DNA of 43,006 bases. Origin: Coriobacteriia bacterium. GTDB lineage: Bacteria > Actinomycetota > Coriobacteriia > Anaerosomatales > PHET01. The notes beneath the pieces are model-generated. The model saw only the letters and a program-made list of their open reading frames with translations, was not told where the DNA came from and made no database searches. The position numbers and the translations under genes are program-made. Below, in pieces: positions 36,318 through 43,006 of this stretch. Position 1 is the first letter of the stretch; each line of letters opens with the position of its first letter. The DNA lies in NCBI GenBank assembly GCA_034370385.1, contig JAXMKZ010000006.1, forward strand, positions 1 to 43,006, given 5' to 3'.

Positions 36318-37742
36318 GTGAGGTTTGCGATTTGGACGGTGCGACTCTGCTGCATCTTCGCGGCAGCGTCTGCGATCTGCCTACCCGATTCCGCCATCGC
36401 AGTTGAACCGAGTGAACTTGTCCTCGCTACGACGCCGGAGCTGAGTGACACGGGACTGCTCGACGTTCTGATTCCTGCATTCGAATCGCAGAACCCGCAC
36501 TACTCTGTCCGGACTGTCGTGGTTGGATCAGGCGCTGCTATTGCACTCGCCAACGCGAGAGACGTCGACGCCCTGCTGGTCAACACCACCCAGCAGTCGG
36601 AATCCCTTTACTACAAGGGTGTCGCGGTGTGGCGCCTGCCATACTTCAGCTTCGACTCAGTCTTGCTCGGTCCGGAGTCCAATCCTGCGGGAGTGCTTCG
36701 AAGTGAATCCGCCACGCAGTCGTTTGACAGGATCGCGCGAGCCGGAGGGCTCTTCGTTCCGCGAAGCGACGGCTCGCCATGCGACCTGAAGGAGTTGGAG
36801 ATCTGGAAGGCGTGCGGAAATCCGCAGTTGGGGAAGCCGTGGTATCTGTCGACGGCAACGAGAGACGCCACCGGGGCGATCCTAATGGCAGAATCGCTGC
36901 GAGCCTACACCCTGACGGAACGCCACGTTTGGCTCAGGGCAAGGGCGTCGGGGGCTATGCCTGATTTGGAAGTCGTGAACGAAGGGTCACCTGCGTACGT
37001 GGTGCCGTGCAGTCTGCTTGGGGTATTCGGAGCACGGAACCGAGAGGCCGCATCCGCCTTCGGGATCTGGATGGCCGGTATACCCGCTCGCAACCTCGTG
37101 GCGCGGTTCGGAAGGGCGGACTGGGGCTACGAGGTCTTCAAGGTGAGTCCGGGAAATCGGGATGTCCGGCTCGTGGGTGCTCAGTCAAGGACCGTGTCGT
37201 ATGGACGCACGGTCTCCATCATGGCGGAGGTATTTGAACACGAGGCCATCGGTCGTCCGATCCAAGTGAGTCTTACAACGAGGGACTCATCGCGCACCGT
37301 TGACGCGTACTCAGCGGGGGGCTTCGCGAAGTACGTGTGGGCGCCGACCTCCCGCACCACCGTGCGAGCGCGGACTGCCGACTCGAGTGCGGCCCCAGCC
37401 GGCACATGGTCTGAGCCCGTCGAGGTCCGGGTCGCACACGCCGTCTCAGCGCCGACGGTCTCGGCGTACTCGGTCAAGCGCATGCAACGGATCCGCATCT
37501 CTGGCAAGGTGGTGCCCAAGCATGCTGTGGGCACGAAGGTGCGCGTCGAGGTCAAGAACCCCAAGGGTGTCGTGAAGACCTACACCACGAAGGTGACCTC
37601 GACCGCGTCGGGGTCCTGCACCTGGGTGCTCAACGGCGCACTGGACCTCAAGGGTACCTGGCGTTTCCGCGCGACCCTTGCGGGCGACCCGGCGCACGCA
37701 ACAGGAACCAGCGGTTGGAGCAGGGGAGTGGTGGTGCGGTGA
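36318..37742 (+). CDS. TupA-like solute-binding protein fused to Ig-like C-terminal domains
   Basis: About 474 residues. A signal peptide (1-29, cleavage near AIA/VE) has no lipobox, unlike most Gram-positive binding proteins. Residues 31-280 match tungstate-binding TupA in layout: TGLLDVLIPAFESQNPHYSV, VVGSGAAIALA, DALLVNT, DSVLLGPESNPAG, LKELEIWKACGNPQLGKPWY and AESLRAYTLTERHVW. Ligand-site signatures are altered: TupA-type TTTS is TTPE, and R-x-D-S-G-T is RSDGSPCD. Two Ig-like domains follow (about 283-375 and 376-474). The last is nearly identical to the end of the next gene. GTG 36318 gives a sound signal peptide. It overlaps the next gene (GTGA). Tungstate transport is unlikely; a sensing or surface role is inferred. 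Confidence 0.75.
   Translation: MRFAIWTVRLCCIFAAASAICLPDSAIAVEPSELVLATTPELSDTGLLDVLIPAFESQNPHYSVRTVVVGSGAAIALANARDVDALLVNTTQQSESLYYKGVAVWRLPYFSFDSVLLGPESNPAGVLRSESATQSFDRIARAGGLFVPRSDGSPCDLKELEIWKACGNPQLGKPWYLSTATRDATGAILMAESLRAYTLTERHVWLRARASGAMPDLEVVNEGSPAYVVPCSLLGVFGARNREAASAFGIWMAGIPARNLVARFGRADWGYEVFKVSPGNRDVRLVGAQSRTVSYGRTVSIMAEVFEHEAIGRPIQVSLTTRDSSRTVDAYSAGGFAKYVWAPTSRTTVRARTADSSAAPAGTWSEPVEVRVAHAVSAPTVSAYSVKRMQRIRISGKVVPKHAVGTKVRVEVKNPKGVVKTYTTKVTSTASGSCTWVLNGALDLKGTWRFRATLAGDPAHATGTSGWSRGVVVR
37411..37742 (+). repeat. Duplicated C-terminal module, copy 1
   Basis: About 330 bp collinear without gaps with 40611-40942, exactly 3200 bp away. By eye there are about 20 differences in the last 309 bp (37434-37742). 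It encodes the final ~110 residues, beginning near PVEVRVAHAVSAPTVSAYSV. Confidence 0.9.
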
Positions 37743-40700
37743 GGCGGGCGGCACACCTCATCACGAAGGCGATGGCCGGCCTGGCGTTGATCGCGTTGTG
37801 CTTGGCAGGAGGAGCCTTCGTGCCCGCCTCCGCGGCGGCTATCCCGCAGCTGCTCAACGTTGCGGGCGATTTCAACGCCGACGGCCTGACTGACCTAGCG
37901 CGCTGCGTCGACGCCGGCGGAGGGACCTTCAACATGTGGTTCTTCATGTCGGACGGCACGCAGTTCCAAGTGAAGAAGTCGAGTCTCGTCGCTGGCTGGG
38001 GTTACACGCTCGCGCACTGGCTTGCGGGTGATGTCGACGGCGACGGGCGCGATGAACTGGTGGCCTTCTATAACTACGGTGGTACGAGCTGCGCGATCTG
38101 GGTCTTCGAGGTTGACGGTACCAGTCTCTCAGGCAGTAGGCCTTGGTACGTTCCGAGCGGGTGGGAATGGGCCCGCGTGAAGCCCTTCATTGGCGACATC
38201 GACGGGGATGGTCGCGATGAGATTCTGGCTGCCTACGACCACGGCGGGGACTCTACAGGCATCTGGACTTGGGACATCGATGCGGCCAGCGTCACTCCAA
38301 GGCGCGACTGGTACACCGCCTCGAGCTACAACTGGAGCAACTCGAACTACCTGTGCGGTGACGTCGATGGCAACGGCGTCGATGAGATCATCTCCTACTA
38401 CAACTACTCCTTGGGCAGTACCGGAATCTGGCTGTTCAGCCGCCAACCAGACGGATCGATCATCACGCTTGGCCGGAAGTGGTTCGTCTCCAGCGGTTGG
38501 GACTACAACGCGGTCAAGCCGGTAGCCGGTGATGTCGACGGTGACGGCCGCGATGAGATCGCGCTGCTGTACAACTACAACGGCTGGAATGGCTGGGCTA
38601 TCGGGTTGTGGACGAAGGATGCCGAGACCAACCCTATGACCCCGACTCAGCGCCCTTGGACGCCTCCATCGGGGTCATGGTCCTGGGATCGCGTGTCCAC
38701 GGTCATAGGGGACGCCGACGGAGACGGCAAGGACGAGCTGATGGGCTTCTACGACTACGGTTCCGAGTCGTGGGGTCTGTTCTGCTGGCGGCCGGATCGT
38801 GACAATTGGTGGGCTTTCAAGTTCTGGAACAAAGGCGCTGGCGCATGGTCCGAGGCCGCCATGCCGATGCAGACATCTTCCTTTGCGATTGTCGATAATC
38901 TCGCTCCCACGACGCTCATCTCCGGAGTTGCAGCCGGATGGTCAAAGACCCCGGTGACGTTCACGTTGAGGGCCAGTGACGGCACGGGTGGACGTGGGGT
39001 CAAGGCAGTCAACTACCGCCTTAACGGGGGTGCACAGGTTCTGTATGCGAACCCGGTGACCGTCGCCACGGAAGGCGAGACAACCGTCGAATACTGGGCG
39101 ACGGACGTCGTGGTGCCACCGAACACCGAGACGGCGAAGTCCGCAGTGATCAAGGTCGATATGACGCCACCCGTGACCGCGAGCGATGCAGTCCCGTCGT
39201 ACCAGCGGTCGGCCTCGATTCGACTGACCGCAGCAGATGCAAGATCCGGCGTCGCGACTACCCAGTACCGATTGGATGGGGGGAACTGGGTTACGGGAAA
39301 CGTAGTGAGCACGGATGTGGGCGGATTGCACACCCTGGGCCTACGCTCCACCGACGTGGCGGGCAACGTCGAGAACGAGCGCACGGTCACCTTCACGGTC
39401 GAGATGTTCCCCGCTTCGATTTCCTTCTCGGTCACCTCGGCATCCCCGCGCGCGGGCGATTCCGTTACGGTGTCGGGGCGGCTTACGGCAGCGAACGGAT
39501 CGGCGCTCTCAGGTGTGGCGGTGAAACTGCAGCGCTCTTCGGACGGCTCGGTCTGGACTGATGCCGCCAACGCGACGACCAACGCGTCAGGCGACTTCTC
39601 GATCGCCGTCACGCCGTCGGGGGCCACGCATTACCGTGTCACGAGTGCCTCGACCGCGACGCACGGGTCGGCCACGTCGCCCGGCACTCTCGTGACTCCG
39701 GTGCTGCGCTCGACCACGCTCACCCTTGCGGGTCCGGCGAGCACCCCACGCGCCGTAGCCTCCTTCACGCTGTCGGGGCGGCTCACCGAGTCTCCCTCCG
39801 CCGGGGTCTCGGGGGCGGCGGTGAAGGTCCAGCGCTCGACGGACGGCTCGACGTGGACCGACATCGGCACGGCGACCACGAACGGCGCGGGCGACTTCAC
39901 TTTCTCCGCCTCGCACGCAGCAGGCGCCTTCTACCGCGCGCTGTTCGCCGCCACGGCAACGCATGCCGCATCGAGCGCGAACGCGGTGCGAGTCGGTGTC
40001 TCGGAGCCCGACGACGAGCCTTCCGGGGCCAGCGCGCCCTCCGTATTCCCGCTCTCGGGTTCGATCCGTGACGGCGATGACGTCCGCGACGTCTACCGCA
40101 TCACCACCGACGGTTCCGGACATCCCGTCGACCTCGGACTCACCGGCCCCGCCTCAGCGGACTTCAGGCTCGCGGTCTATTCGGCGTCCGCGTCCTCGCT
40201 GGACGGTACCTCCGCGCTCATGCGCTCGGGCGGCACCGTGTGGCCACGCGGTGTGCGCCTTCCCAACGCCGCAGCCGAGGAGCTGCTGCTCGTCGTCGAG
40301 CGCCACAGCGGCTCCGGCTCCTACGCTGTCGCGCGCACCGATCACCTCTCACCCGAGGTGGAGAGCGACACGGCCTCGCCGATCACGGTTCGCTACGGTT
40401 CGACCACCCGTATCTCCGCATCGGTGATCGAGCGTCCGTGGATGGCGGGATCCATGCCCGTGCAGGTGCGGGTCGTCGCAGCCGGAAAGGCCCGCTACTA
40501 CTCCGCGACCGCACTGGGCGGCGTCATGGCCTTCTCCTTCAAGCCGACCGCGCGCTCGGTGGTGTCGATGCGCTCGGCTTCGAGCCCGAACTCACCGGCC
40601 GGCGCGTGGTCGGCTCCTGTCGAGGTGCGGGTGGCACACGCCGTCTCAGCGCCGACGGTCTCGGCGTACTCGGTCAAGCGCATGCAACGGATCCGCATCT

Positions 40701-40942
40701 CCGGCAAGGTGGTGCCCAAGCATGCTGTGGGCACGAAGGTGCGCGTCGAGGTCAAGAATCCCAAGGGTGTCGTGAAGACTTACACCGCCAAGGTGACCTC
40801 GACCGCGTCGGGGTCCTGCACCTGGGCGCTCAACGGCGCACTCGATCTCAAGGGCACCTGGCGCTTCCGCGCGACCCTTCCAGGTGACTCGGCGCACGAA
40901 CAGGGCACGAGCGGTTGGAGCAGGGGAGTGGTGGTGCGGTGA
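37739..40942 (+). CDS. Large secreted FG-GAP/Ig-like repeat surface protein
   Basis: About 1067 residues. A signal peptide (to about 34, ASAAA) is followed by six FG-GAP/VCBS-like repeats to about 385, each with a Ca-binding loop such as GDVDGDGRDE, GDIDGDGRDE or GDADGDGKDE and an aromatic YNYGG segment. Then come OmpL47-like Ig domains (about 388-560, YRLDGGNWVTG, RSTDVAGNVE), two tandem Ig modules (about 558-755, LQRSSDGSVWTD and VQRSTDGSTWTD), a pre-peptidase-C-like beta domain (about 756-870), and the two Ig modules shared with the upstream protein. GTG 37739 has GGGGAG upstream and overlaps the previous stop. No sortase or S-layer motif is seen; anchoring may use the shared C-terminal module. 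Adhesion or matrix function is inferred. Confidence 0.8.
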   Translation: MRRAAHLITKAMAGLALIALCLAGGAFVPASAAAIPQLLNVAGDFNADGLTDLARCVDAGGGTFNMWFFMSDGTQFQVKKSSLVAGWGYTLAHWLAGDVDGDGRDELVAFYNYGGTSCAIWVFEVDGTSLSGSRPWYVPSGWEWARVKPFIGDIDGDGRDEILAAYDHGGDSTGIWTWDIDAASVTPRRDWYTASSYNWSNSNYLCGDVDGNGVDEIISYYNYSLGSTGIWLFSRQPDGSIITLGRKWFVSSGWDYNAVKPVAGDVDGDGRDEIALLYNYNGWNGWAIGLWTKDAETNPMTPTQRPWTPPSGSWSWDRVSTVIGDADGDGKDELMGFYDYGSESWGLFCWRPDRDNWWAFKFWNKGAGAWSEAAMPMQTSSFAIVDNLAPTTLISGVAAGWSKTPVTFTLRASDGTGGRGVKAVNYRLNGGAQVLYANPVTVATEGETTVEYWATDVVVPPNTETAKSAVIKVDMTPPVTASDAVPSYQRSASIRLTAADARSGVATTQYRLDGGNWVTGNVVSTDVGGLHTLGLRSTDVAGNVENERTVTFTVEMFPASISFSVTSASPRAGDSVTVSGRLTAANGSALSGVAVKLQRSSDGSVWTDAANATTNASGDFSIAVTPSGATHYRVTSASTATHGSATSPGTLVTPVLRSTTLTLAGPASTPRAVASFTLSGRLTESPSAGVSGAAVKVQRSTDGSTWTDIGTATTNGAGDFTFSASHAAGAFYRALFAATATHAASSANAVRVGVSEPDDEPSGASAPSVFPLSGSIRDGDDVRDVYRITTDGSGHPVDLGLTGPASADFRLAVYSASASSLDGTSALMRSGGTVWPRGVRLPNAAAEELLLVVERHSGSGSYAVARTDHLSPEVESDTASPITVRYGSTTRISASVIERPWMAGSMPVQVRVVAAGKARYYSATALGGVMAFSFKPTARSVVSMRSASSPNSPAGAWSAPVEVRVAHAVSAPTVSAYSVKRMQRIRISGKVVPKHAVGTKVRVEVKNPKGVVKTYTAKVTSTASGSCTWALNGALDLKGTWRFRATLPGDSAHEQGTSGWSRGVVVR
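40611..40942 (+). repeat. Duplicated C-terminal module, copy 2
   Basis: Partner of 37411-37742, same length and order. The sequence just upstream in both genes is related only at protein level, so nucleotide identity rises sharply in the final module. Confidence 0.9.
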
Positions 40943-40959
40943 TGCAGGTGGCTCTCGTC

Positions 40960-42840
40960 CTACCAGAATCGCGTGCCGTCGGTGCTGCCGCCTCCGCTTG
41001 AGCCCGTGCTCGTGCGAGGGGCGCTTGCTCTCGGCTTCGGCGCGGCCTTGACTGCGACGGTCTTGGGCGCGCTGAAGCTCTTGGTGAAGTAGGGCGTTGC
41101 GGCGAAGAGCGCGCGCACGTAGTACGAACCGGTGCTCGATGGCTTCCAAGGAACGGTGACGCTACCGTTCTCGTCCGTTGCGCCCGTCTTGATGTCCTTC
41201 CACGTCTCTTTGTCCTTCGACCACTGGAAGGTGATCTTCGCCTTCCCGACGCGGTCCGTGGTCTCGGCGTTGCGCAACACCGCGATGAGCATGGCGGACT
41301 GGCCTGCCGTCAGTTTCTGGTCATCGATGTCGAGGGCCACAGACGTCGGTTGCGGACCGGTTAGGGTGACGGCGATTCTGGTCCCGGTGGCCGCGCGGGA
41401 GCCTGCTGCGGGGTCCTGCTCCAAGACCTTGTATCCTGTCGCCGGCTCAAGCGGTGCGCCGCTGGTGTCGACCGGCGTCAGCTCAAACTTCGCATACTCA
41501 GCAATCTCGGACGCGGACGCCCAGGTCTTTCCGGTCAGCTCCGGCACTTCGATTTCATTCGGCGATTCTGCTTGGGTCGTCGGTGCGCTCTGGGCATCCG
41601 AACTGCGAGAGCCCATCGCGAATACGCCCACAGCGATCAGCCCGAGGGTTGCGATGGCGACGACGACTGCAATGGTCCTTCGCGTTCGGGATGGTGCCGG
41701 CACGTTGTCACGCGCTACCTTCTGCTCGGGTACGGGCATCACGTGGGTCGTGGTCGACTTTCGCACCGGGGCTCGCAGCGCCGACGCGGGACTAGGTGGC
41801 GCCGCCGGCGTCGCTTCTGACGTCGGCGTCTTCTGCGAACGGGCCTCAAGCCCTGGAATCAGCGCAGTAGATTCGGCTGACGGCGCGGAGTCCTTGGGCG
41901 GACGCGCAGCCTCTTTGATCGGGGAGACACTTGGTCCGATTGCGGCCAGTGGACCCGCGACCCCGGCGCTATCCGCCGTGTCGCTATCCGGCACATCGAA
42001 CACGGTGGCCTCGGCCAGGTCGACGATGGTCGCGTCGACGAAGTCAACGGAGTCCGCCGATCTGAGCACCGCGGGCACAGCGTTCCACGCCGCGCGCATC
42101 TCCGACGCGCTCGAGTAGCGGGCGTCGGGATCCTTCTCCAGCGCGCGCATGATCACGGCTGACACTTCGGGCATCAGCTGCGGGTTCACGTCATCGGGCG
42201 CGACCGGCTGCTCGTGGGCGACCCGGTACAGGATTGTGGCCACACTCGTGTCGCCCGAGCCCGAGAAGGGGCTTACTCCCGTCAAGAGCACGTAGGCGAG
42301 CACGCCGATGGAGAACAGGTCGGTTCGGGCGTCGATGGCCGCACCCCGCACCTGCTCCGGAGACATGTAGGCCGGCGTGCCGAGTACCGTTCCCACGGTC
42401 GTGAGCGTCTCGTTAGAGGTGAGATGTGCGACGCCGAAGTCCGCGAGCTTGATGTGATTCTCCGGAGTGACGAAGATGTTGTCGGGCTTCAGGTCTCGGT
42501 GGATTACGCCCCGGCTGTGGGCGTATCCGACGGCGTCGAGCAGCTCGTCGATGATGCGCACACCGAGGTCGGGAGACACGCGCGTGCGCCGGATGAGGTC
42601 GGTGAGAACCTCGCCCTCGACAAGCTCCATGACCATGCCCGGACGTCCGTCGAACACCCCCGCGGCGTGCACTGTGACGATTCCGGAGTGCTTCAGGCGG
42701 GCGACGGCTTTGGCCTCGCGGACGAACCTCTCTTGGTACTCGGACACGACCCGCTCGCTGGCCCCGTGCGGCATGACGGGCTCTTTGATCGCGACCTCGC
42801 GGTCAAGGGCTGGGTCATACGCGCGCCAGACAACCGCCAT
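40960..42840 (-). CDS. Membrane Ser/Thr protein kinase with PASTA and Ig-like ectodomain
   Basis: Numbered from ATG 42840 (626 residues). It has VAIK (K19), HRDLKPDN (114-121), DFG (134-136) and GTPAYMSPEQ (154-163). A Pro/Ala/Ser-rich juxtamembrane linker (about 285-385) is followed by one membrane helix (389-409), a single PASTA domain (430-494) and an Ig-like domain (498-600) ending in a Ser/Gly tail. The glycine-rich loop GELGRGAMAVVW starts before this ATG, so the true protein begins further upstream, perhaps at CTG 42918; no in-frame ATG, GTG or TTG exists there. It phosphorylates cytoplasmic targets in response to outside signals. Convergent with the surface-protein gene, 17 bp apart. 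Confidence 0.88.
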   Translation of the reverse strand: MAVVWRAYDPALDREVAIKEPVMPHGASERVVSEYQERFVREAKAVARLKHSGIVTVHAAGVFDGRPGMVMELVEGEVLTDLIRRTRVSPDLGVRIIDELLDAVGYAHSRGVIHRDLKPDNIFVTPENHIKLADFGVAHLTSNETLTTVGTVLGTPAYMSPEQVRGAAIDARTDLFSIGVLAYVLLTGVSPFSGSGDTSVATILYRVAHEQPVAPDDVNPQLMPEVSAVIMRALEKDPDARYSSASEMRAAWNAVPAVLRSADSVDFVDATIVDLAEATVFDVPDSDTADSAGVAGPLAAIGPSVSPIKEAARPPKDSAPSAESTALIPGLEARSQKTPTSEATPAAPPSPASALRAPVRKSTTTHVMPVPEQKVARDNVPAPSRTRRTIAVVVAIATLGLIAVGVFAMGSRSSDAQSAPTTQAESPNEIEVPELTGKTWASASEIAEYAKFELTPVDTSGAPLEPATGYKVLEQDPAAGSRAATGTRIAVTLTGPQPTSVALDIDDQKLTAGQSAMLIAVLRNAETTDRVGKAKITFQWSKDKETWKDIKTGATDENGSVTVPWKPSSTGSYYVRALFAATPYFTKSFSAPKTVAVKAAPKPRASAPRTSTGSSGGGSTDGTRFW

Positions 42841-42972
42841 GGCGCCACGTCCGAGCTCCCCGATGGCTAACGTCCCCGGTAGTGGTGTACGAGTTCCCGA
42901 GGGTCGCCTGACAAACAGGCGGCCACTGCTCCATCCTTGAGGTCGACCAAGACCCGAACCAAGGAGGAGACA
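42841..42972. other. Region between the kinase and the divergent right-edge gene
   Basis: On the minus strand, kinase-like coding sense (TLAIGELGRGA) continues to about 42870 and the frame stays open to the window edge. The rest should hold the divergent promoters; no clear -35/-10 pair was found. Confidence 0.4.
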
Positions 42973-43006
42973 GTGACCAAGGACAAGATGGACCGCCTGA
43001 CGTGGC
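42973..43006 (+). CDS. Start of an unidentified gene (cut by window edge)
   Basis: GTG 42973 begins VTKDKMDRLTW after a very strong AAGGAGGAG site at 42961-42969. Only eleven complete codons are visible, so the product cannot be named. It is divergent from the kinase gene. Confidence 0.5.
   Translation, partial: MTKDKMDRLTW

Noticed and set aside
42100-42870. Plus-strand open frame opposite the kinase domain
   Set aside because: It is antisense to the conserved HRD and DFG regions and has no recognisable protein features.

Overview
This window looks like chromosome from a high-GC Gram-positive-type bacterium, most likely Actinomycetota and perhaps a Coriobacteriia/Anaerosomatales-like lineage. 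That placement is inference. It rests on the GC-rich third codon positions, frequent GTG starts with strong GGAGG-type ribosome binding sites, a mycobacterial-type UbiA decaprenyl-phosphate phosphoribosyltransferase, a one-domain PASTA kinase, and a TrpR-like YerC gene beside dnaE. No tRNA, rRNA, CRISPR array or prophage is visible.

Layout. Positions 1-4341 are a scarred edge of a surface-glycan locus. They hold the right end of an IS21-like element, a fragment of a membrane glycosyltransferase, a decayed acyltransferase-3 gene, an intact GT2 and GT39-like pair, and an IS3-family element with an internally deleted transposase. Positions 4342-7060 carry an SDR epimerase, the UbiA enzyme and a hexapeptide acetyltransferase. 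From 7121 to 24256 the branched-chain amino-acid genes leuD, leuB, ilvE and cimA all run on the plus strand. They are interrupted by two O-antigen-ligase/PglL-like membrane proteins and by a minus-strand glycan operon: wecB, a GT4, a flippase-like protein, then pglC-pglD-pglE-pglF. A two-gene module (a small helical protein plus a nucleotidyltransferase) is translationally embedded between ilvE and cimA.

Positions 24341-29019 hold a fumarylacetoacetase-family enzyme, a YerC/TrpR-like regulator and dnaE. Positions 29141-36190 are a compact histidine operon, hisZ-hisG-hisD-hisC-hisB-hisH-hisA-hisF. A promoter with a perfect CACTCTA-N6-TAGAGTG palindrome sits in front of it. hisI and hisE do not follow hisF here. 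Positions 36318-42840 hold a surface/signalling group: a TupA-like binding protein fused to Ig-like domains, a large FG-GAP/Ig-like surface protein that overlaps it, and a convergent Ser/Thr kinase with PASTA and Ig-like ectodomains. The two secreted proteins share a nearly identical C-terminal module, and the kinase ectodomain resembles Ig modules of its neighbour. The window ends in the first codons of a divergent gene.

How the parts work together. CimA, LeuCD and LeuB give the citramalate route to 2-oxobutyrate and so to isoleucine, with LeuB and LeuD also serving leucine; IlvE finishes both. The Pgl genes predict a UDP-di-N-acetyl-bacillosamine-type sugar loaded on a polyprenyl phosphate, and the ligase-like proteins could transfer a finished glycan to protein or envelope. 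The most novel-looking parts are the surface-protein/kinase group, the nucleotidyltransferase pair inside the amino-acid operon, and the possible YerC control of the his promoter.
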